Below, piece by piece: positions 51,879 through 60,550 of a stretch of 64,000 nt of DNA. A model generated the notes under the pieces. That model was not told the origin of the DNA, ran no database searches, and saw only the letters and a program-made list of their open reading frames with translations. Position 1 is the first letter of the stretch. The number at the start of each line of letters is the position of its first letter. The position numbers and the translations under genes are program-made. Source of the DNA: Pseudomonas sp. RC10 (lineage in GTDB: Bacteria; Pseudomonadota; Gammaproteobacteria; Pseudomonadales; Pseudomonadaceae); contig NZ_CP151650.1 in the NCBI RefSeq assembly GCF_038397775.1, positions 4,216,001 to 4,280,000 on the forward strand. The letters run 5' to 3'.

Positions 51879-52805
51879 GTGAGCCTGTACGCCCCGCCTC
51901 GCGATTTGCCGACCCGCGTGTTCACCACGCTGCCCGAAGCTTTCTGCAAAGACGGCGACTCCGACTGGGTACGCGCCAACAAGCCCGGGCAGAAGGTCAA
52001 AAGCTTTCTTGAAGGGCCGTCCTTCGACCGGGACGGCAATCTTTACGTCACCGACATCCCCTACGGCCGCATCTTGCGCATCGACTCTCAGGGCCACTGG
52101 ACCTTGATCGCCGAATACGATGGCTGGCCCAACGGTTTGAAAATCCACCGCGACGGACGGGTTTTCATCGCCGATTACAAGCATGGGATTCTGACCCTCG
52201 ATCCGCACACCGGAACGGTGACCCCCTTCCTCACCCACAGCCGCAGTGAAGGCTTCAAGGGCGTCAACGACCTGTTCTTCGATGCCAGCGGCAAGCTGTA
52301 CTTCACTGATCAAGGCCAGACCGGACAGCAAGACCCGACCGGTCGCGTCTATGCCTATGACTTGGACAAGCAAACCCTCATGCGCCTGATCGACAACGGT
52401 CCGAGCCCCAACGGCCTGGTCATGGACCTGGCGCAGAACGCGCTGTTCGTGGCGATGACACGGGGCAATGCGGTCTGGCGCCTGCCAATCCAACGCGATG
52501 GCGGCACCAGCAAAGTAGGGATTTTCACAGCCATGGCCGGGGGCGTCAGTGGCGCCGACGGCATGGCACTGGACAGCGAAGGCAACCTCTATGTGTGCGA
52601 TGCCGGGAATGGCTGCGTCTGGGTGTTCGACCCTCACGCCGTGCCGCTGTACCGCATCCGCTCGTGCACCGAAGGCCGCACCCTGACCAACCTGGCGTTC
52701 GGTGGCGAGGGCAATCGGCAATTGTTCATCACCGATTCCTCCACCGGCTCCATCCTGGTCGCCGACTTGCCCCATAGCGGCCAGCCGATGTTCTCGCACC
52801 GCTAG
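51879..52805 (+). CDS. SMP-30/gluconolactonase family lactonase
   Basis: A 308-residue six-bladed propeller protein. Family elements: FLEGPSFDRDGNLYVTDIPY (metal Glu), EYDGWPNGLKIHRDGRVFIA (Asn), GVNDLFFDASGKLYFTD (Asn-Asp), GPSPNGLVMDLAQNALFVAM and VSGADGMALDSEGNLYVCD (Asp). Such enzymes hydrolyse sugar or other lactones with Ca2+ or Zn2+. The GTG at 51879 follows GGAGCTGATCCT. It is the first gene of the rightward half of the IclR-linked cluster, so its substrate may be a lactone precursor of the acid processed by the other genes. Confidence 0.87.
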   Translation: MSLYAPPRDLPTRVFTTLPEAFCKDGDSDWVRANKPGQKVKSFLEGPSFDRDGNLYVTDIPYGRILRIDSQGHWTLIAEYDGWPNGLKIHRDGRVFIADYKHGILTLDPHTGTVTPFLTHSRSEGFKGVNDLFFDASGKLYFTDQGQTGQQDPTGRVYAYDLDKQTLMRLIDNGPSPNGLVMDLAQNALFVAMTRGNAVWRLPIQRDGGTSKVGIFTAMAGGVSGADGMALDSEGNLYVCDAGNGCVWVFDPHAVPLYRIRSCTEGRTLTNLAFGGEGNRQLFITDSSTGSILVADLPHSGQPMFSHR

Positions 52806-52822
52806 GCCCTTAATCCGCTGAA

Positions 52823-52844
52823 CCCTGTGCGCCAGGCGCACGGG
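52823..52844 (+). terminator. Hairpin after the SMP-30 gene
   Basis: CCCTGTGCGC pairs with GCGCACGGG around a short loop and is followed by TTTCGTT, starting 18 bp after the stop codon. It resembles a weak intrinsic terminator or attenuator before the CitMHS transporter gene. Confidence 0.45.
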
Positions 52845-52913
52845 TTTCGTTCGGCCTGAAGAAAGCGAGCCCCGTTGCGCTCGCTCCCGACAAAACCAAT
52901 AAAAGGGACGCCC

Positions 52914-54200
52914 ATGTTGATCTTTCTGAGCTACGCCATGATCGCCTGCTTCATGTACCTGATCATGAGCAAGCGCCTCTCGCCGCTGGTGGCGCTGCTG
53001 CTGGTGCCGATTGCCTTCGGTTGCCTCGGCGGCTTCGCCACGCAACTGGGCGGCATGATGTACGACGGCGTGAAGATGCTCGCCCCCACCGGGATCATGC
53101 TCACGTTCGCGATCCTGTACTTCTGCATGATGACTGATGCCGGGCTGTTCAACCCGCTGATCAAGGTGCTGCTGCGGCTGGTCAAGGGTGATCCGCGCAA
53201 GATCGTCGTCGGCACCGCCGTGCTGGGATTGTGCGTCGGGCTCGATGGCGACGGCGCCACCACCTACATCATCGCTACGGCGGCTTTTTTGCCACTCTAT
53301 CGTCTGACCGGCATTCGTCTGCAGGTCATGGCCACCGTGTTGCTGCTGGCGATCGGGGTGATGAACATTCTGCCTTGGGCTGGGCCGTTCTCGCGGGCGG
53401 CCAGTGCCATGCACGTCGACATCACCGAGCTGTTTCTGCAGATGGTGCCGATCATGATCGCCGGTGGCGTGTGGGTGATTTTCGCGGCGTGGTGGCTGGG
53501 CCGGATGGAATATCGCCGCCTGGGTATCGTCAGTGTCAGCGAAGACAAAGTGCTGGAAGGCTACGCGCACATTCGCCTGAGCGACCCGAAATTTCTGTTC
53601 AACGTGGTGCTGACCGTCGCCCTGATCAGCTCGATGATGCTCAGCCTGATGCCGCTGCCGATCCTGTTCATGGTCGCGTTCGGGCTTGGCTGCCTGGTCA
53701 ATTACCCGACGCTGAAACAACAGAAAGAGGTCATCGGCCGTCACGCCGACAATGTGCTGGCCGTGACCCTGCTGATTTTCGCGGCGGGGATCTTCGTCGG
53801 CATCATGGGCGGCACCGGAATGGTCAAAGCCATTTCTGACAACCTGATCGCCATCCTGCCGGAGCAGGCCGGACACGGTATGTCGGTGATCACGGCGCTG
53901 CTGAGCATGCCGTTCACTTACGTGCTGACCAACGATGCATTCTACTTTGGCGTGCTGCCCATCCTCGCCGAAACGGCTGCCCACTACGGCATTGGCTCCC
54001 ACGAAATGGCCATCGCCTCGCTGATCGGCCAGCCGGTTCACTTGCTCAGCCCATTGGTGGCCTCAACCTACCTGCTGTGCGGCCTGCTGGACATCGACTA
54101 CGGCGACAACCAGCGGGTCTCGCTGAAATGGACCTTCGGCACCGTGCTGGTGATGCTGATCGCGGCCATCGCCATCGGCGCAATCACGGTCATCAACTGA
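52914..54200 (+). CDS. CitMHS-family organic-acid transporter
   Basis: A 428-residue inner-membrane protein with about 11-12 helices, similar to CitMHS citrate-metal/proton symporters: FLSYAMIACFMYLIMSKRLS, GVKMLAPTGIMLTFAILYFC, LDGDGATTYIIATAAFLPLY and PFTYVLTNDAFYFGVLPILA. It starts at ATG 52914 after AAGGGA; the upstream ATG at 52875 has no good Shine-Dalgarno. It is 108 bp downstream of the SMP-30 gene. With the MFS protein it gives the cluster two carriers for carboxylates, perhaps of different forms. Confidence 0.88.
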   Translation: MLIFLSYAMIACFMYLIMSKRLSPLVALLLVPIAFGCLGGFATQLGGMMYDGVKMLAPTGIMLTFAILYFCMMTDAGLFNPLIKVLLRLVKGDPRKIVVGTAVLGLCVGLDGDGATTYIIATAAFLPLYRLTGIRLQVMATVLLLAIGVMNILPWAGPFSRAASAMHVDITELFLQMVPIMIAGGVWVIFAAWWLGRMEYRRLGIVSVSEDKVLEGYAHIRLSDPKFLFNVVLTVALISSMMLSLMPLPILFMVAFGLGCLVNYPTLKQQKEVIGRHADNVLAVTLLIFAAGIFVGIMGGTGMVKAISDNLIAILPEQAGHGMSVITALLSMPFTYVLTNDAFYFGVLPILAETAAHYGIGSHEMAIASLIGQPVHLLSPLVASTYLLCGLLDIDYGDNQRVSLKWTFGTVLVMLIAAIAIGAITVIN

Positions 54201-54232
54201 CGTGCAACGCGGACGCCGATGGCTTGGCGTGA

Positions 54233-55096
54233 TTAGGCCACGGCGTCCAGTTCGGTCAGCAATTCGCTTGGAAGCCTCAACTCCGCCGCACCGAGGTTCT
54301 CCCGCAAATGCGCCACCGAAGACGTTCCCGGAATCAGCAGGATGTTCGGCGAACGTTGCAGCAGCCAGGCCAGCGCCACATTCAGCTGCGAGGCGCCGAT
54401 GCGCTGGGCCACGCTGGCTAGCACGTCCGACTGCAGCGGCGAGAAACCACCCATGGGAAAGAACGGCACATAGGCAATCCCCTGCTGAGCCAGCTCGGCG
54501 ATCAATTGTTCATCAGCACGATGGGACAGGTTGTAGTGGTTCTGCACACAAACCACCTTCGCAATGCCTTGAGCCTCTTTCACCTGTTTGCTGGTGACGT
54601 TGCTCAAACCCAGATGCCGAATCAGCCCCTGCTGTTGCAGCTCGGCCAATGCGCTGAAACCTTCGGCAATGGACTCGTCGCCCGGCGCATGCAAGTGGCC
54701 CCACGCTCGTAGATTCACCACGTCCAGCACCTCCAGACCCAGATTGCGCAGGTTGTCGTGCACCGCGCTGACCAGTTCGGCGGGGCTCTGCGCCGGGTTC
54801 CACGACGCATCGTCACCGCGCACAGCGCCCACTTTGGTCACGATCGTCAGGTCATCGGCGTAGGGGTGCAGCGCCTCGCGAATCAACTGATTGGTGACAT
54901 GGGGACCGTAAAAGTCTGACGTGTCGATGTGATTCACCCCCAGCGCCAAGGCTTCGCGCAACACAGCAATCGCCGCTTGCGGGTCTTTCGGCGGCCCGAA
55001 TACGCCTGGCCCTGCCAACTGCATCGCACCGTAACCCATGCGGTTAACGGTACGGTCGCCCAATTGAAACGTGCCTGCCTTGCTCGCGTCGCTCAT
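54233..55096 (-). CDS. PdxI/YdbC-like aldo-keto reductase
   Basis: A 287-residue aldo-keto reductase very similar in wording to E. coli YdbC (PdxI), a pyridoxal reductase: NRMGYGAMQLAGPGVFGPPK, GVNHIDTSDFYGPHVTNQLI (Asp and Tyr), DDLTIVTKVGAVRGDDASWN (Lys) and SPNILLIPGTSSVAHLREN at the NADPH-binding end. The usual catalytic His is replaced in VVNLRAWG, as in YdbC itself. It reduces pyridoxal to pyridoxine with NADPH in E. coli. It is divergent from a LysR regulator 122 bp away. Confidence 0.85.
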   Translation of the reverse strand: MSDASKAGTFQLGDRTVNRMGYGAMQLAGPGVFGPPKDPQAAIAVLREALALGVNHIDTSDFYGPHVTNQLIREALHPYADDLTIVTKVGAVRGDDASWNPAQSPAELVSAVHDNLRNLGLEVLDVVNLRAWGHLHAPGDESIAEGFSALAELQQQGLIRHLGLSNVTSKQVKEAQGIAKVVCVQNHYNLSHRADEQLIAELAQQGIAYVPFFPMGGFSPLQSDVLASVAQRIGASQLNVALAWLLQRSPNILLIPGTSSVAHLRENLGAAELRLPSELLTELDAVA

Positions 55097-55218
55097 GTCG
55101 CTTGCCTCTCTAAAAGGGTGTCAGGCCACTATAGGCGTTGACGGACCGCTCGATAATCCGGTGCAATCGGCACAGGTCGTACGGCTCACCGAACAATCCC
55201 CCCACTCAAGAGCACATC

Positions 55219-56115
55219 ATGGCAGCGGATATTCAGGATTTGATGGCCTTCGTGGCCGTGGTCAAGGCCGGCGGTTTTCGTGAAGGCGCGCGCCTGAGCG
55301 GTCGATCGGCGTCGAGTCTGAGCGACGCCGTGCGGCGCATCGAATCGGGACTGGGCGTTCGGCTGCTCAACCGCACCACCCGCAGCGTGGTGCCGACCGA
55401 AGCTGGGGCGAGGCTGATGGAACGCATCGTGCCCGCACTGGGCGAAGTGGAATCGGCGCTCGACGTGGTCAACGACTTCCGCGATCGCCCGTCCGGCACC
55501 CTCAAACTGAACGTCCCCGCCAGCGCCGCGCGGCTGGTGCTTCCCGCGATCATTACGCCGTTTCTACAGGCCCACCCCGACATCCAGCTGGAAGTCATCG
55601 TCGAAGAAAGCTTCGTCGACATGCTCGCCGCCGGTTGCGACGCGGGCATTCGCTACGATGAACGCCTCGAACAAGACATGATCGCCGTGCCCATCGGCCC
55701 GCGCTTCCAGCGCTTCGCTACCGCCGCCTCCCCCGCCTACCTCGCCGCCCGCGGCATCCCGCAACACCCTCGCGACCTCCTCGACCACGCCTGCCTGCGC
55801 GGCAAATTTCCCAGCGGTTCGATGCCAATGTGGGAATACGAAAAAGACGGTGAAATCCTCCACGTCGACCCCTCCGGCCCGCTCGTGGTGCGCATCGCAG
55901 GCGCCATCGACCTCGGCATACAAGCCGCCGTCGATGGCCTGGGTGTGGTCTACCTGTTCGAAGACTGGCTCCGCCCACACATCGAGAGCGGCGCATTGGT
56001 GCCGATTCTGGAAGACTGGTGCATGACGTTCAGCGGCCCTTTCCTTTATTACCCCGGACGCCGGTATGTGCCGTCGCCGTTGCGGGCGTTTGTGGACTTC
56101 ATCAAAGCGGATTAA
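55219..56115 (+). CDS. LysR-type transcriptional regulator
   Basis: A 298-residue LysR protein of the group with DLMAFVAVVKAGGFREGARL followed by SGRSASSLSDAVRRIESGLG as the winged HTH. The effector domain starts around residue 90 (GTLKLNVPASAARLVLPAII). The ATG at 55219 gives MAADIQDLM with AAGAG upstream; the frame upstream to 55138 is not family-like. It is divergent from the PdxI-like gene, its likely target, and its 3' end overlaps the convergent LysR gene by 14 bp. Confidence 0.87.
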   Translation: MAADIQDLMAFVAVVKAGGFREGARLSGRSASSLSDAVRRIESGLGVRLLNRTTRSVVPTEAGARLMERIVPALGEVESALDVVNDFRDRPSGTLKLNVPASAARLVLPAIITPFLQAHPDIQLEVIVEESFVDMLAAGCDAGIRYDERLEQDMIAVPIGPRFQRFATAASPAYLAARGIPQHPRDLLDHACLRGKFPSGSMPMWEYEKDGEILHVDPSGPLVVRIAGAIDLGIQAAVDGLGVVYLFEDWLRPHIESGALVPILEDWCMTFSGPFLYYPGRRYVPSPLRAFVDFIKAD

Positions 56116-57028
56116 AAGCATCCGAGGACTGGCGCTCCGCTGACTCACGCCGCTCCCCAATCATCTCGTAAAGCTGCTGAGCCGCCGCCGACAGCACCCG
56201 CCCCCGTCGACGAATCAAGCCGATGGTGCGGCTGACCACCGGTTCCACCAGCGGCACGCTGACCAATATCGGGTGGTCATCGGCGGGCATGGCCAGGCGT
56301 GGCACGGCGGCGATGCCGACACCTGCTTCGACCAGGCTGACGACGCTCATGACGTGCCGCACTTCGCAGAACGAGCGCGGCAGGTCCGGGGCGTCGGCCA
56401 GGGCCAGGTCCAGCAGCAGACGGTTGCCGCTGGCTTTGGCCACGCTCATGTAGTCGTACGCGTTGAGCTCGGCCCACGTCACGGCTGGCCGTTTCGCCAA
56501 AGGATGATCGCGGCGGCAGGCGACGACGAAGGCTTCTTTGAGCACGGGCTGGAAATCGATGTTGGCTTCCTGAACACCAATGTAGTTCAGGCCGAAGTCC
56601 ACTTCGTTGCGCACCACGCTGGAGAGCACGTCGCTGGCGCCTTCGTCCATCACGCGGATGACGATGCGCGGGTAGCGTTCGTGGAATTCGCGCAGCACTT
56701 GCGGCAGAAAATAGCGCACCACCGAAGGCACGCAGGCCACGCTGACTTCGCCGCTCATGCGTCCCGCGACGTCGCCCAGCCCGATCAGCGACTCGTCGAG
56801 GCTGTTGAGGATCTCACGGGCCTTGCGGGCGAAGTCACGACCGAAGGCCGTGAGGTCGACGCGCCGGGTCGTGCGCTCCAGCAGGCGCACGCCCATTTTC
56901 GCTTCCAGCTTGGAGATCCGTCGGGACAGCGCAGGCTGCGACAGGTGCAGGTCCAGCGCGGCGGCGCTGAACGTTCCGAGTTCCGCGACTGCAACGAAAG
57001 CGCGCAGGTCGCTCATTTCCAGATTCAT
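56102..57028 (-). CDS. LysR-type transcriptional regulator
   Basis: About 308 residues. HTH: MSDLRAFVAVAELGTFSAAA followed by LDLHLSQPALSRRISKLEAK. The effector domain begins around GEVSVACVPSVVRYFLPQVL and ends in a region with VSLVEAGVGIAAVPRLAMPA, of the CbbR/BenM-like kind. Several ATGs are possible (57028, 57037, 57049 and the TTG-side extension to 57067), none with a clear Shine-Dalgarno; 57028 (MNLEMSDLRAF) is the family-like start. It is divergent from the MmgE/PrpD gene across about 122 bp. Confidence 0.86.
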   Translation of the reverse strand: MNLEMSDLRAFVAVAELGTFSAAALDLHLSQPALSRRISKLEAKMGVRLLERTTRRVDLTAFGRDFARKAREILNSLDESLIGLGDVAGRMSGEVSVACVPSVVRYFLPQVLREFHERYPRIVIRVMDEGASDVLSSVVRNEVDFGLNYIGVQEANIDFQPVLKEAFVVACRRDHPLAKRPAVTWAELNAYDYMSVAKASGNRLLLDLALADAPDLPRSFCEVRHVMSVVSLVEAGVGIAAVPRLAMPADDHPILVSVPLVEPVVSRTIGLIRRRGRVLSAAAQQLYEMIGERRESAERQSSDAFNPL

Positions 57029-57150
57029 GTGTGGCATGCATAGATCCATCAGATTGTTGCAATTCAAATGCTACCACTGCTGCGCCATGATCGCCGGGTG
57101 CTGCTCGGCACGTGCAACCAGACAATCATAAAGAGAAGGAGCGCACCCTC

Positions 57151-58644
57151 ATGAACACGATCAATCGCCGCGGACTGCTCAAGGCAGGGGCCATCGCCTC
57201 TGTCGCCGCCGCCACGCCCGGCCTGTCCCTTTCAGCGCTGGCGCAAGGAGAAGCTCAGGGAAGCACTCAAGGGGACACTATGAAAACTGCCAACCCTGCT
57301 CCAGCGCCTGAACCGGTCACCCGCATTCTCGCGCGCTATTTGGTGAACGCCCGCTACGAAGACCTGCCCGCCAACGTGCGCAAGGAAGGCACGCGCACCC
57401 TGCTCAACTGGGTCGGCGTCGCGGTCGGCGGGTCTCATCATGAGACCGTGGAGCGGGCGCTGTCGGCGCTCAAGCCTTTTTCCGGGCCGCCCCAAGCCGG
57501 TTTGCTGGGGCGCTCGGAGCGGCTGGACATCATGAACACGGCCTTTCTAAATGGGGTCGCCAGCCACATTTTCGACTTCGATGACACGCACCTGAAAACC
57601 ATCATTCACCCGGCTGGGCCGGTGGTGTCGGCGATTCTGGCGTTGTCGGAGTACCACCCGGTGTCTGGCAAGGATTTCCTCAACGCCGTGGTGCTGGGCG
57701 TGGAGACCGAATGCCGCATCGGCAACGCCGTGTACCCCAACCATTATGACGTCGGCTGGCACATCACCGGGACCGCCGGGGTGTTCGGCGCGGCTGCGGC
57801 GGCGGGCAAGATTCTGGGGCTGAACGAACAACAGATGGTCTGGGCCCTGGGCCTGGCGGCCTCGCAACCGGTGGGGCTGCGCGAGTCGTTCGGCTCGATG
57901 AACAAGAGCTTCAACCCCGGCCGTGCGGCCAGTAACGGTCTGTTTGCAGCGCTGCTGGCCTCGAAGGACTACACCAGTTCCGACGGCATGATCGAGGCCA
58001 AGCGCGGCTGGGCCAACACCATCAGCACCAAGCAGGATTACCGCGAGATCACCGAAGGCCTCGGGACACGCTACGAGGCGGCGTTGAACACCTACAAGCC
58101 CTTCGCCTGCGGCATCGTGATTCACCCGGCACTGGACGCGGCGATTCAGCTGCGCAATCAGAACACGCTGACCGACGACCAGATCGCTCGCATCGACCTC
58201 AAAGTGCACCCGCTGGTGATCGAACTCACCGGCAAGAAAACGCCGAAGATCGGGCTGGAAGGCAAGTTCAGCATTTACCACTCGGTGGCGGTGGCGATCA
58301 TCGAGGGTGCCGCGGGCGAACGGCAATACAGTGATCGCGCGGTCAACGACCCCAAGGTCATCGCGCTGCGCGAGAAGGTCACGGCGACCATCGACCCGTC
58401 GATCAAGCCCGAACAGGTGGACATGACCATCACACTGAAGGATGGCCGCACACTGCATAAATTCATCGAGCACGCGATTGGCAGCCTGGAAGTGCCAATG
58501 ACCGATCAGCAGCTGGAGGCCAAATTCACCGACCTGGCGAAAGGCATCCTGCCTGATGCCCAGATCCGCAAGCTCATCGAAACGTGCTGGTCGGTGGAAA
58601 AACTGGCGAGCGCGGCGGAGATCGCCAAGGCAGCAGTGGTCTAG
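57151..58644 (+). CDS. MmgE/PrpD-family protein with Tat signal
   Basis: A 497-residue MmgE/PrpD (2-methylcitrate dehydratase-like) protein. The catalytic domain begins around VTRILARYLVNARYEDLPAN and contains NGVASHIFDFDDTHLKTIIH and SFNPGRAASNGLFAALLASK. Uniquely for a dehydratase normally in the cytosol, it starts with a Tat signal NRRGLLKAGAIASVAAATPG leading to SALAQGE. AAGGAG lies 9 nt before ATG 57151. A second in-frame ATG at 57280 has its own AAGGGG 7 nt upstream and would give a signal-less protein. The substrate is unknown. It is divergent from a LysR gene, its probable regulator. Confidence 0.85.
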   Translation: MNTINRRGLLKAGAIASVAAATPGLSLSALAQGEAQGSTQGDTMKTANPAPAPEPVTRILARYLVNARYEDLPANVRKEGTRTLLNWVGVAVGGSHHETVERALSALKPFSGPPQAGLLGRSERLDIMNTAFLNGVASHIFDFDDTHLKTIIHPAGPVVSAILALSEYHPVSGKDFLNAVVLGVETECRIGNAVYPNHYDVGWHITGTAGVFGAAAAAGKILGLNEQQMVWALGLAASQPVGLRESFGSMNKSFNPGRAASNGLFAALLASKDYTSSDGMIEAKRGWANTISTKQDYREITEGLGTRYEAALNTYKPFACGIVIHPALDAAIQLRNQNTLTDDQIARIDLKVHPLVIELTGKKTPKIGLEGKFSIYHSVAVAIIEGAAGERQYSDRAVNDPKVIALREKVTATIDPSIKPEQVDMTITLKDGRTLHKFIEHAIGSLEVPMTDQQLEAKFTDLAKGILPDAQIRKLIETCWSVEKLASAAEIAKAAVV

Positions 58645-58666
58645 CGGCTCAATGGTGAGAGCCCTT

Positions 58667-58729
58667 TAGCAGCACGGCTCGCCGACGGCGCGATCTTGCG
58701 GACTCAACCGCCGGCAAGCCGTGCTGCTA
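58667..58729. repeat. Interrupted inverted repeat after the MmgE/PrpD gene
   Basis: TAGCAGCACGGCT (58667-58679) is perfectly complementary to AGCCGTGCTGCTA (58717-58729). Inner segments CGCCGACGG and CCGCCGGCA add partial pairing. It follows the stop by 23 bp and resembles a Pseudomonas extragenic palindrome distinct from the REP element at 58.8 kb; it may stabilise the transcript end. Confidence 0.7.
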
Positions 58730-58772
58730 CAGCGGGATCGCGGCGTGCACGATCTGGCGTCGCGTGGAAAAC

Positions 58773-58863
58773 CTGTGGGAGCGAATTCATTCGCGAAAAG
58801 GGTTCGGGCAATAGAGACGTTGAGACTGCACCGCCCCCTTCGCGAATGAATTCGCTCCCACAG
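58773..58863. repeat. REP-type palindromic pair
   Basis: Arms CTGTGGGAGCGAATTCATTC (58773-58792) and TTCGCGAATGAATTCGCTCC (58839-58858, then CACAG) are inverted copies about 41 bp apart. The space 58645-58990 otherwise contains only the palindrome at 58667 and the likely promoter of the FetA-like gene. Confidence 0.88.
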
Positions 58864-58990
58864 GAATGAGTGCCCGCAGGTGAAAACAGGCGCGCATGAC
58901 CTCAGCGGGCTGAACACGCCCTGTAGCCGACCCGTTTCGACTGGGCAATAATGCACGACGTTTTTCCGCGCCCACCCAGAAGGAATTTTC

Positions 58991-59689
58991 GTGTCGTCGA
59001 ACGGTTCAACCCCTGCGTTGCTTGAGGTCAGGAAACTGAGCCGTCTGGATCAAAGCGGCACGACGCAACTGCTGAAACCCACTGATTTTTTCCTGATGCC
59101 CGGTGCGCAGGTCGCGATCACCGGGGCGTCCGGTTCGGGCAAGAGCGTGTTCCTGCGTACGTTGGCGTCGCTCGATGCGCCGTCCACCGGCGAGATTCTG
59201 TGGCAGCAACGCCCGCTCTCCAACGACACGATTCCGCACTTCCGCACCTGCGTGGCCTATGTGGCGCAACGCCCGGCGTTGATCGAGGGTTCGGTGCTGG
59301 ACAATCTGCAGTTCCCGTTCACCCTGAACGCCCTGCGCACGCGCACGTTCAACTTGGCCTACGCCACCGAACTGCTGGTGAAAGCCGGTAAGAACACCCC
59401 TTTTCTGAGCAAGTCTGCCGGGGATTTGTCCGGCGGCGAATCGCAGATCGTCGCGCTGATCCGCACCCTGCAACTGGCGCCGCAGGTGATGCTGTTCGAT
59501 GAACCCACTTCCGCTCTCGACCCGGCCTCGGCGGCCGCCGTCGAGTCGTTGGTGCTGCATTGGTTCGAGGAAGGCGCGGGGACGCGGGCGTACATCTGGG
59601 TGTCCCATGACCCCGAGCAGGCGCGCCGGATGAGCATCCGACATCTAACGATGAATCAAGGCGTGTTGCGGTCGGGAGCCGACGCATGA
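58991..59689 (+). CDS. fetA: FetA/YbbL-type ABC transporter ATP-binding protein
   Basis: A 232-residue ATPase. Walker A GASGSGKSVFLRTLAS, signature LSGGESQIVALIRTL, Walker B VMLFDEPTSALDP and switch His VSHDPEQA are present. The Walker A variant GSGKSVF and the small size match YbbL/FetA. The GTG start at 58991 follows AAGGA. It overlaps the permease gene by 4 bp. In E. coli FetAB exports iron and protects against oxidative stress; that role is inferred here from pairing and similarity. Confidence 0.88.
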   Translation: MSSNGSTPALLEVRKLSRLDQSGTTQLLKPTDFFLMPGAQVAITGASGSGKSVFLRTLASLDAPSTGEILWQQRPLSNDTIPHFRTCVAYVAQRPALIEGSVLDNLQFPFTLNALRTRTFNLAYATELLVKAGKNTPFLSKSAGDLSGGESQIVALIRTLQLAPQVMLFDEPTSALDPASAAAVESLVLHWFEEGAGTRAYIWVSHDPEQARRMSIRHLTMNQGVLRSGADA

Positions 59690-60480
59690 ATTACCAGAAC
59701 CTGTCGTATGTGGACTTGGCCATCGCGGCCACGCTGATCCTGATCAACGGCGTGTTGTCGCTGGTGCTCAAGCTCGGGTTGGGGCGCCAGTTGTTGTGGG
59801 CGTCGGTGCGCACGGTGGTGCAGTTGCTGGCGGTGGGTTATCTGCTGGGCTGGGTATTCGCCCACGCCGAATGGTACGTGGTGCTGCCGTTGATGTGCCT
59901 GATGACGCTGGTGGCCGGGGTGTCGGCGGCGGGCCGGGGCAAGCGCACGTACGCCGGGCAGTTGATGGACAGCGTGGCGTCGGTGTGGAGCAGCTCGTGG
60001 CTGGTGGCGGCCATCGGTCTGTTCGTGATCATCCGCATCCGGCCGTGGTACGAGCCGCAGTACGCGATTCCGATTCTCGGGATGATTCTGGGCAACACCC
60101 TCACGGCGGTGTCGCTGGGCATCGAGCGCATGACTCAAGAACTGACCTCCGGTCGCAACACCATCGAGATGATCCTGGCGCTGGGTGGCACGCGCTGGGA
60201 AGCCGCTCAGGGCGCGGCGCGGCAAGCAGTCCGTGCGGGGATGATGCCGACGCTCAACCAGATGTCGGTGGTGGGGATCGTCAGCCTGCCGGGGATGATG
60301 ACCGGTCAGGTGCTGGCCGGTGAAAACCCGGTGGATGCGGTGCGTTACCAGATCATGATCATGTTTCTGATTGCGGCGGGATCGGCGTTGGGCACCGTGT
60401 GCGCGGTGCTGCTGACGTTCCGGCGGCTGTTCACGCCCGACCATCGCTTCATGATTCATCGGCTGGTCGTCCGACGTTGA
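59686..60480 (+). CDS. fetB: FetB/YbbM-type ABC transporter permease (UPF0014)
   Basis: A 264-residue inner-membrane protein with about seven helices, all consistent with the FetB/UPF0014 family: DLAIAATLILINGVLSLVLK, FAHAEWYVVLPLMCLMTLVA, IRPWYEPQYAIPILGMILGN, MMPTLNQMSVVGIVSLPGMM and TGQVLAGENPVDAVRYQIMI. It overlaps the FetA-like gene by 4 bp and forms a two-gene exporter operon. Confidence 0.9.
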   Translation: MNYQNLSYVDLAIAATLILINGVLSLVLKLGLGRQLLWASVRTVVQLLAVGYLLGWVFAHAEWYVVLPLMCLMTLVAGVSAAGRGKRTYAGQLMDSVASVWSSSWLVAAIGLFVIIRIRPWYEPQYAIPILGMILGNTLTAVSLGIERMTQELTSGRNTIEMILALGGTRWEAAQGAARQAVRAGMMPTLNQMSVVGIVSLPGMMTGQVLAGENPVDAVRYQIMIMFLIAAGSALGTVCAVLLTFRRLFTPDHRFMIHRLVVRR

Positions 60481-60550
60481 AATCGAGCATCACGAACCTG
60501 TCATAAAGCAGTATTATTCTGCCATCACCTCGCGGCAGGAAATACATGCA

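Noticed and set aside
51648..54041. 797-residue minus-strand frame opposite the SMP-30 and CitMHS genes
   Set aside because: His/Gln/Arg-rich shadow with no domain; the plus strand holds two recognisable genes with good ribosome-binding sites.
54233..55096. Aldo-keto reductase with a lost catalytic His as a broken enzyme
   Set aside because: The VVNLR variant is shared with E. coli YdbC (PdxI), so it is normal for this subfamily.
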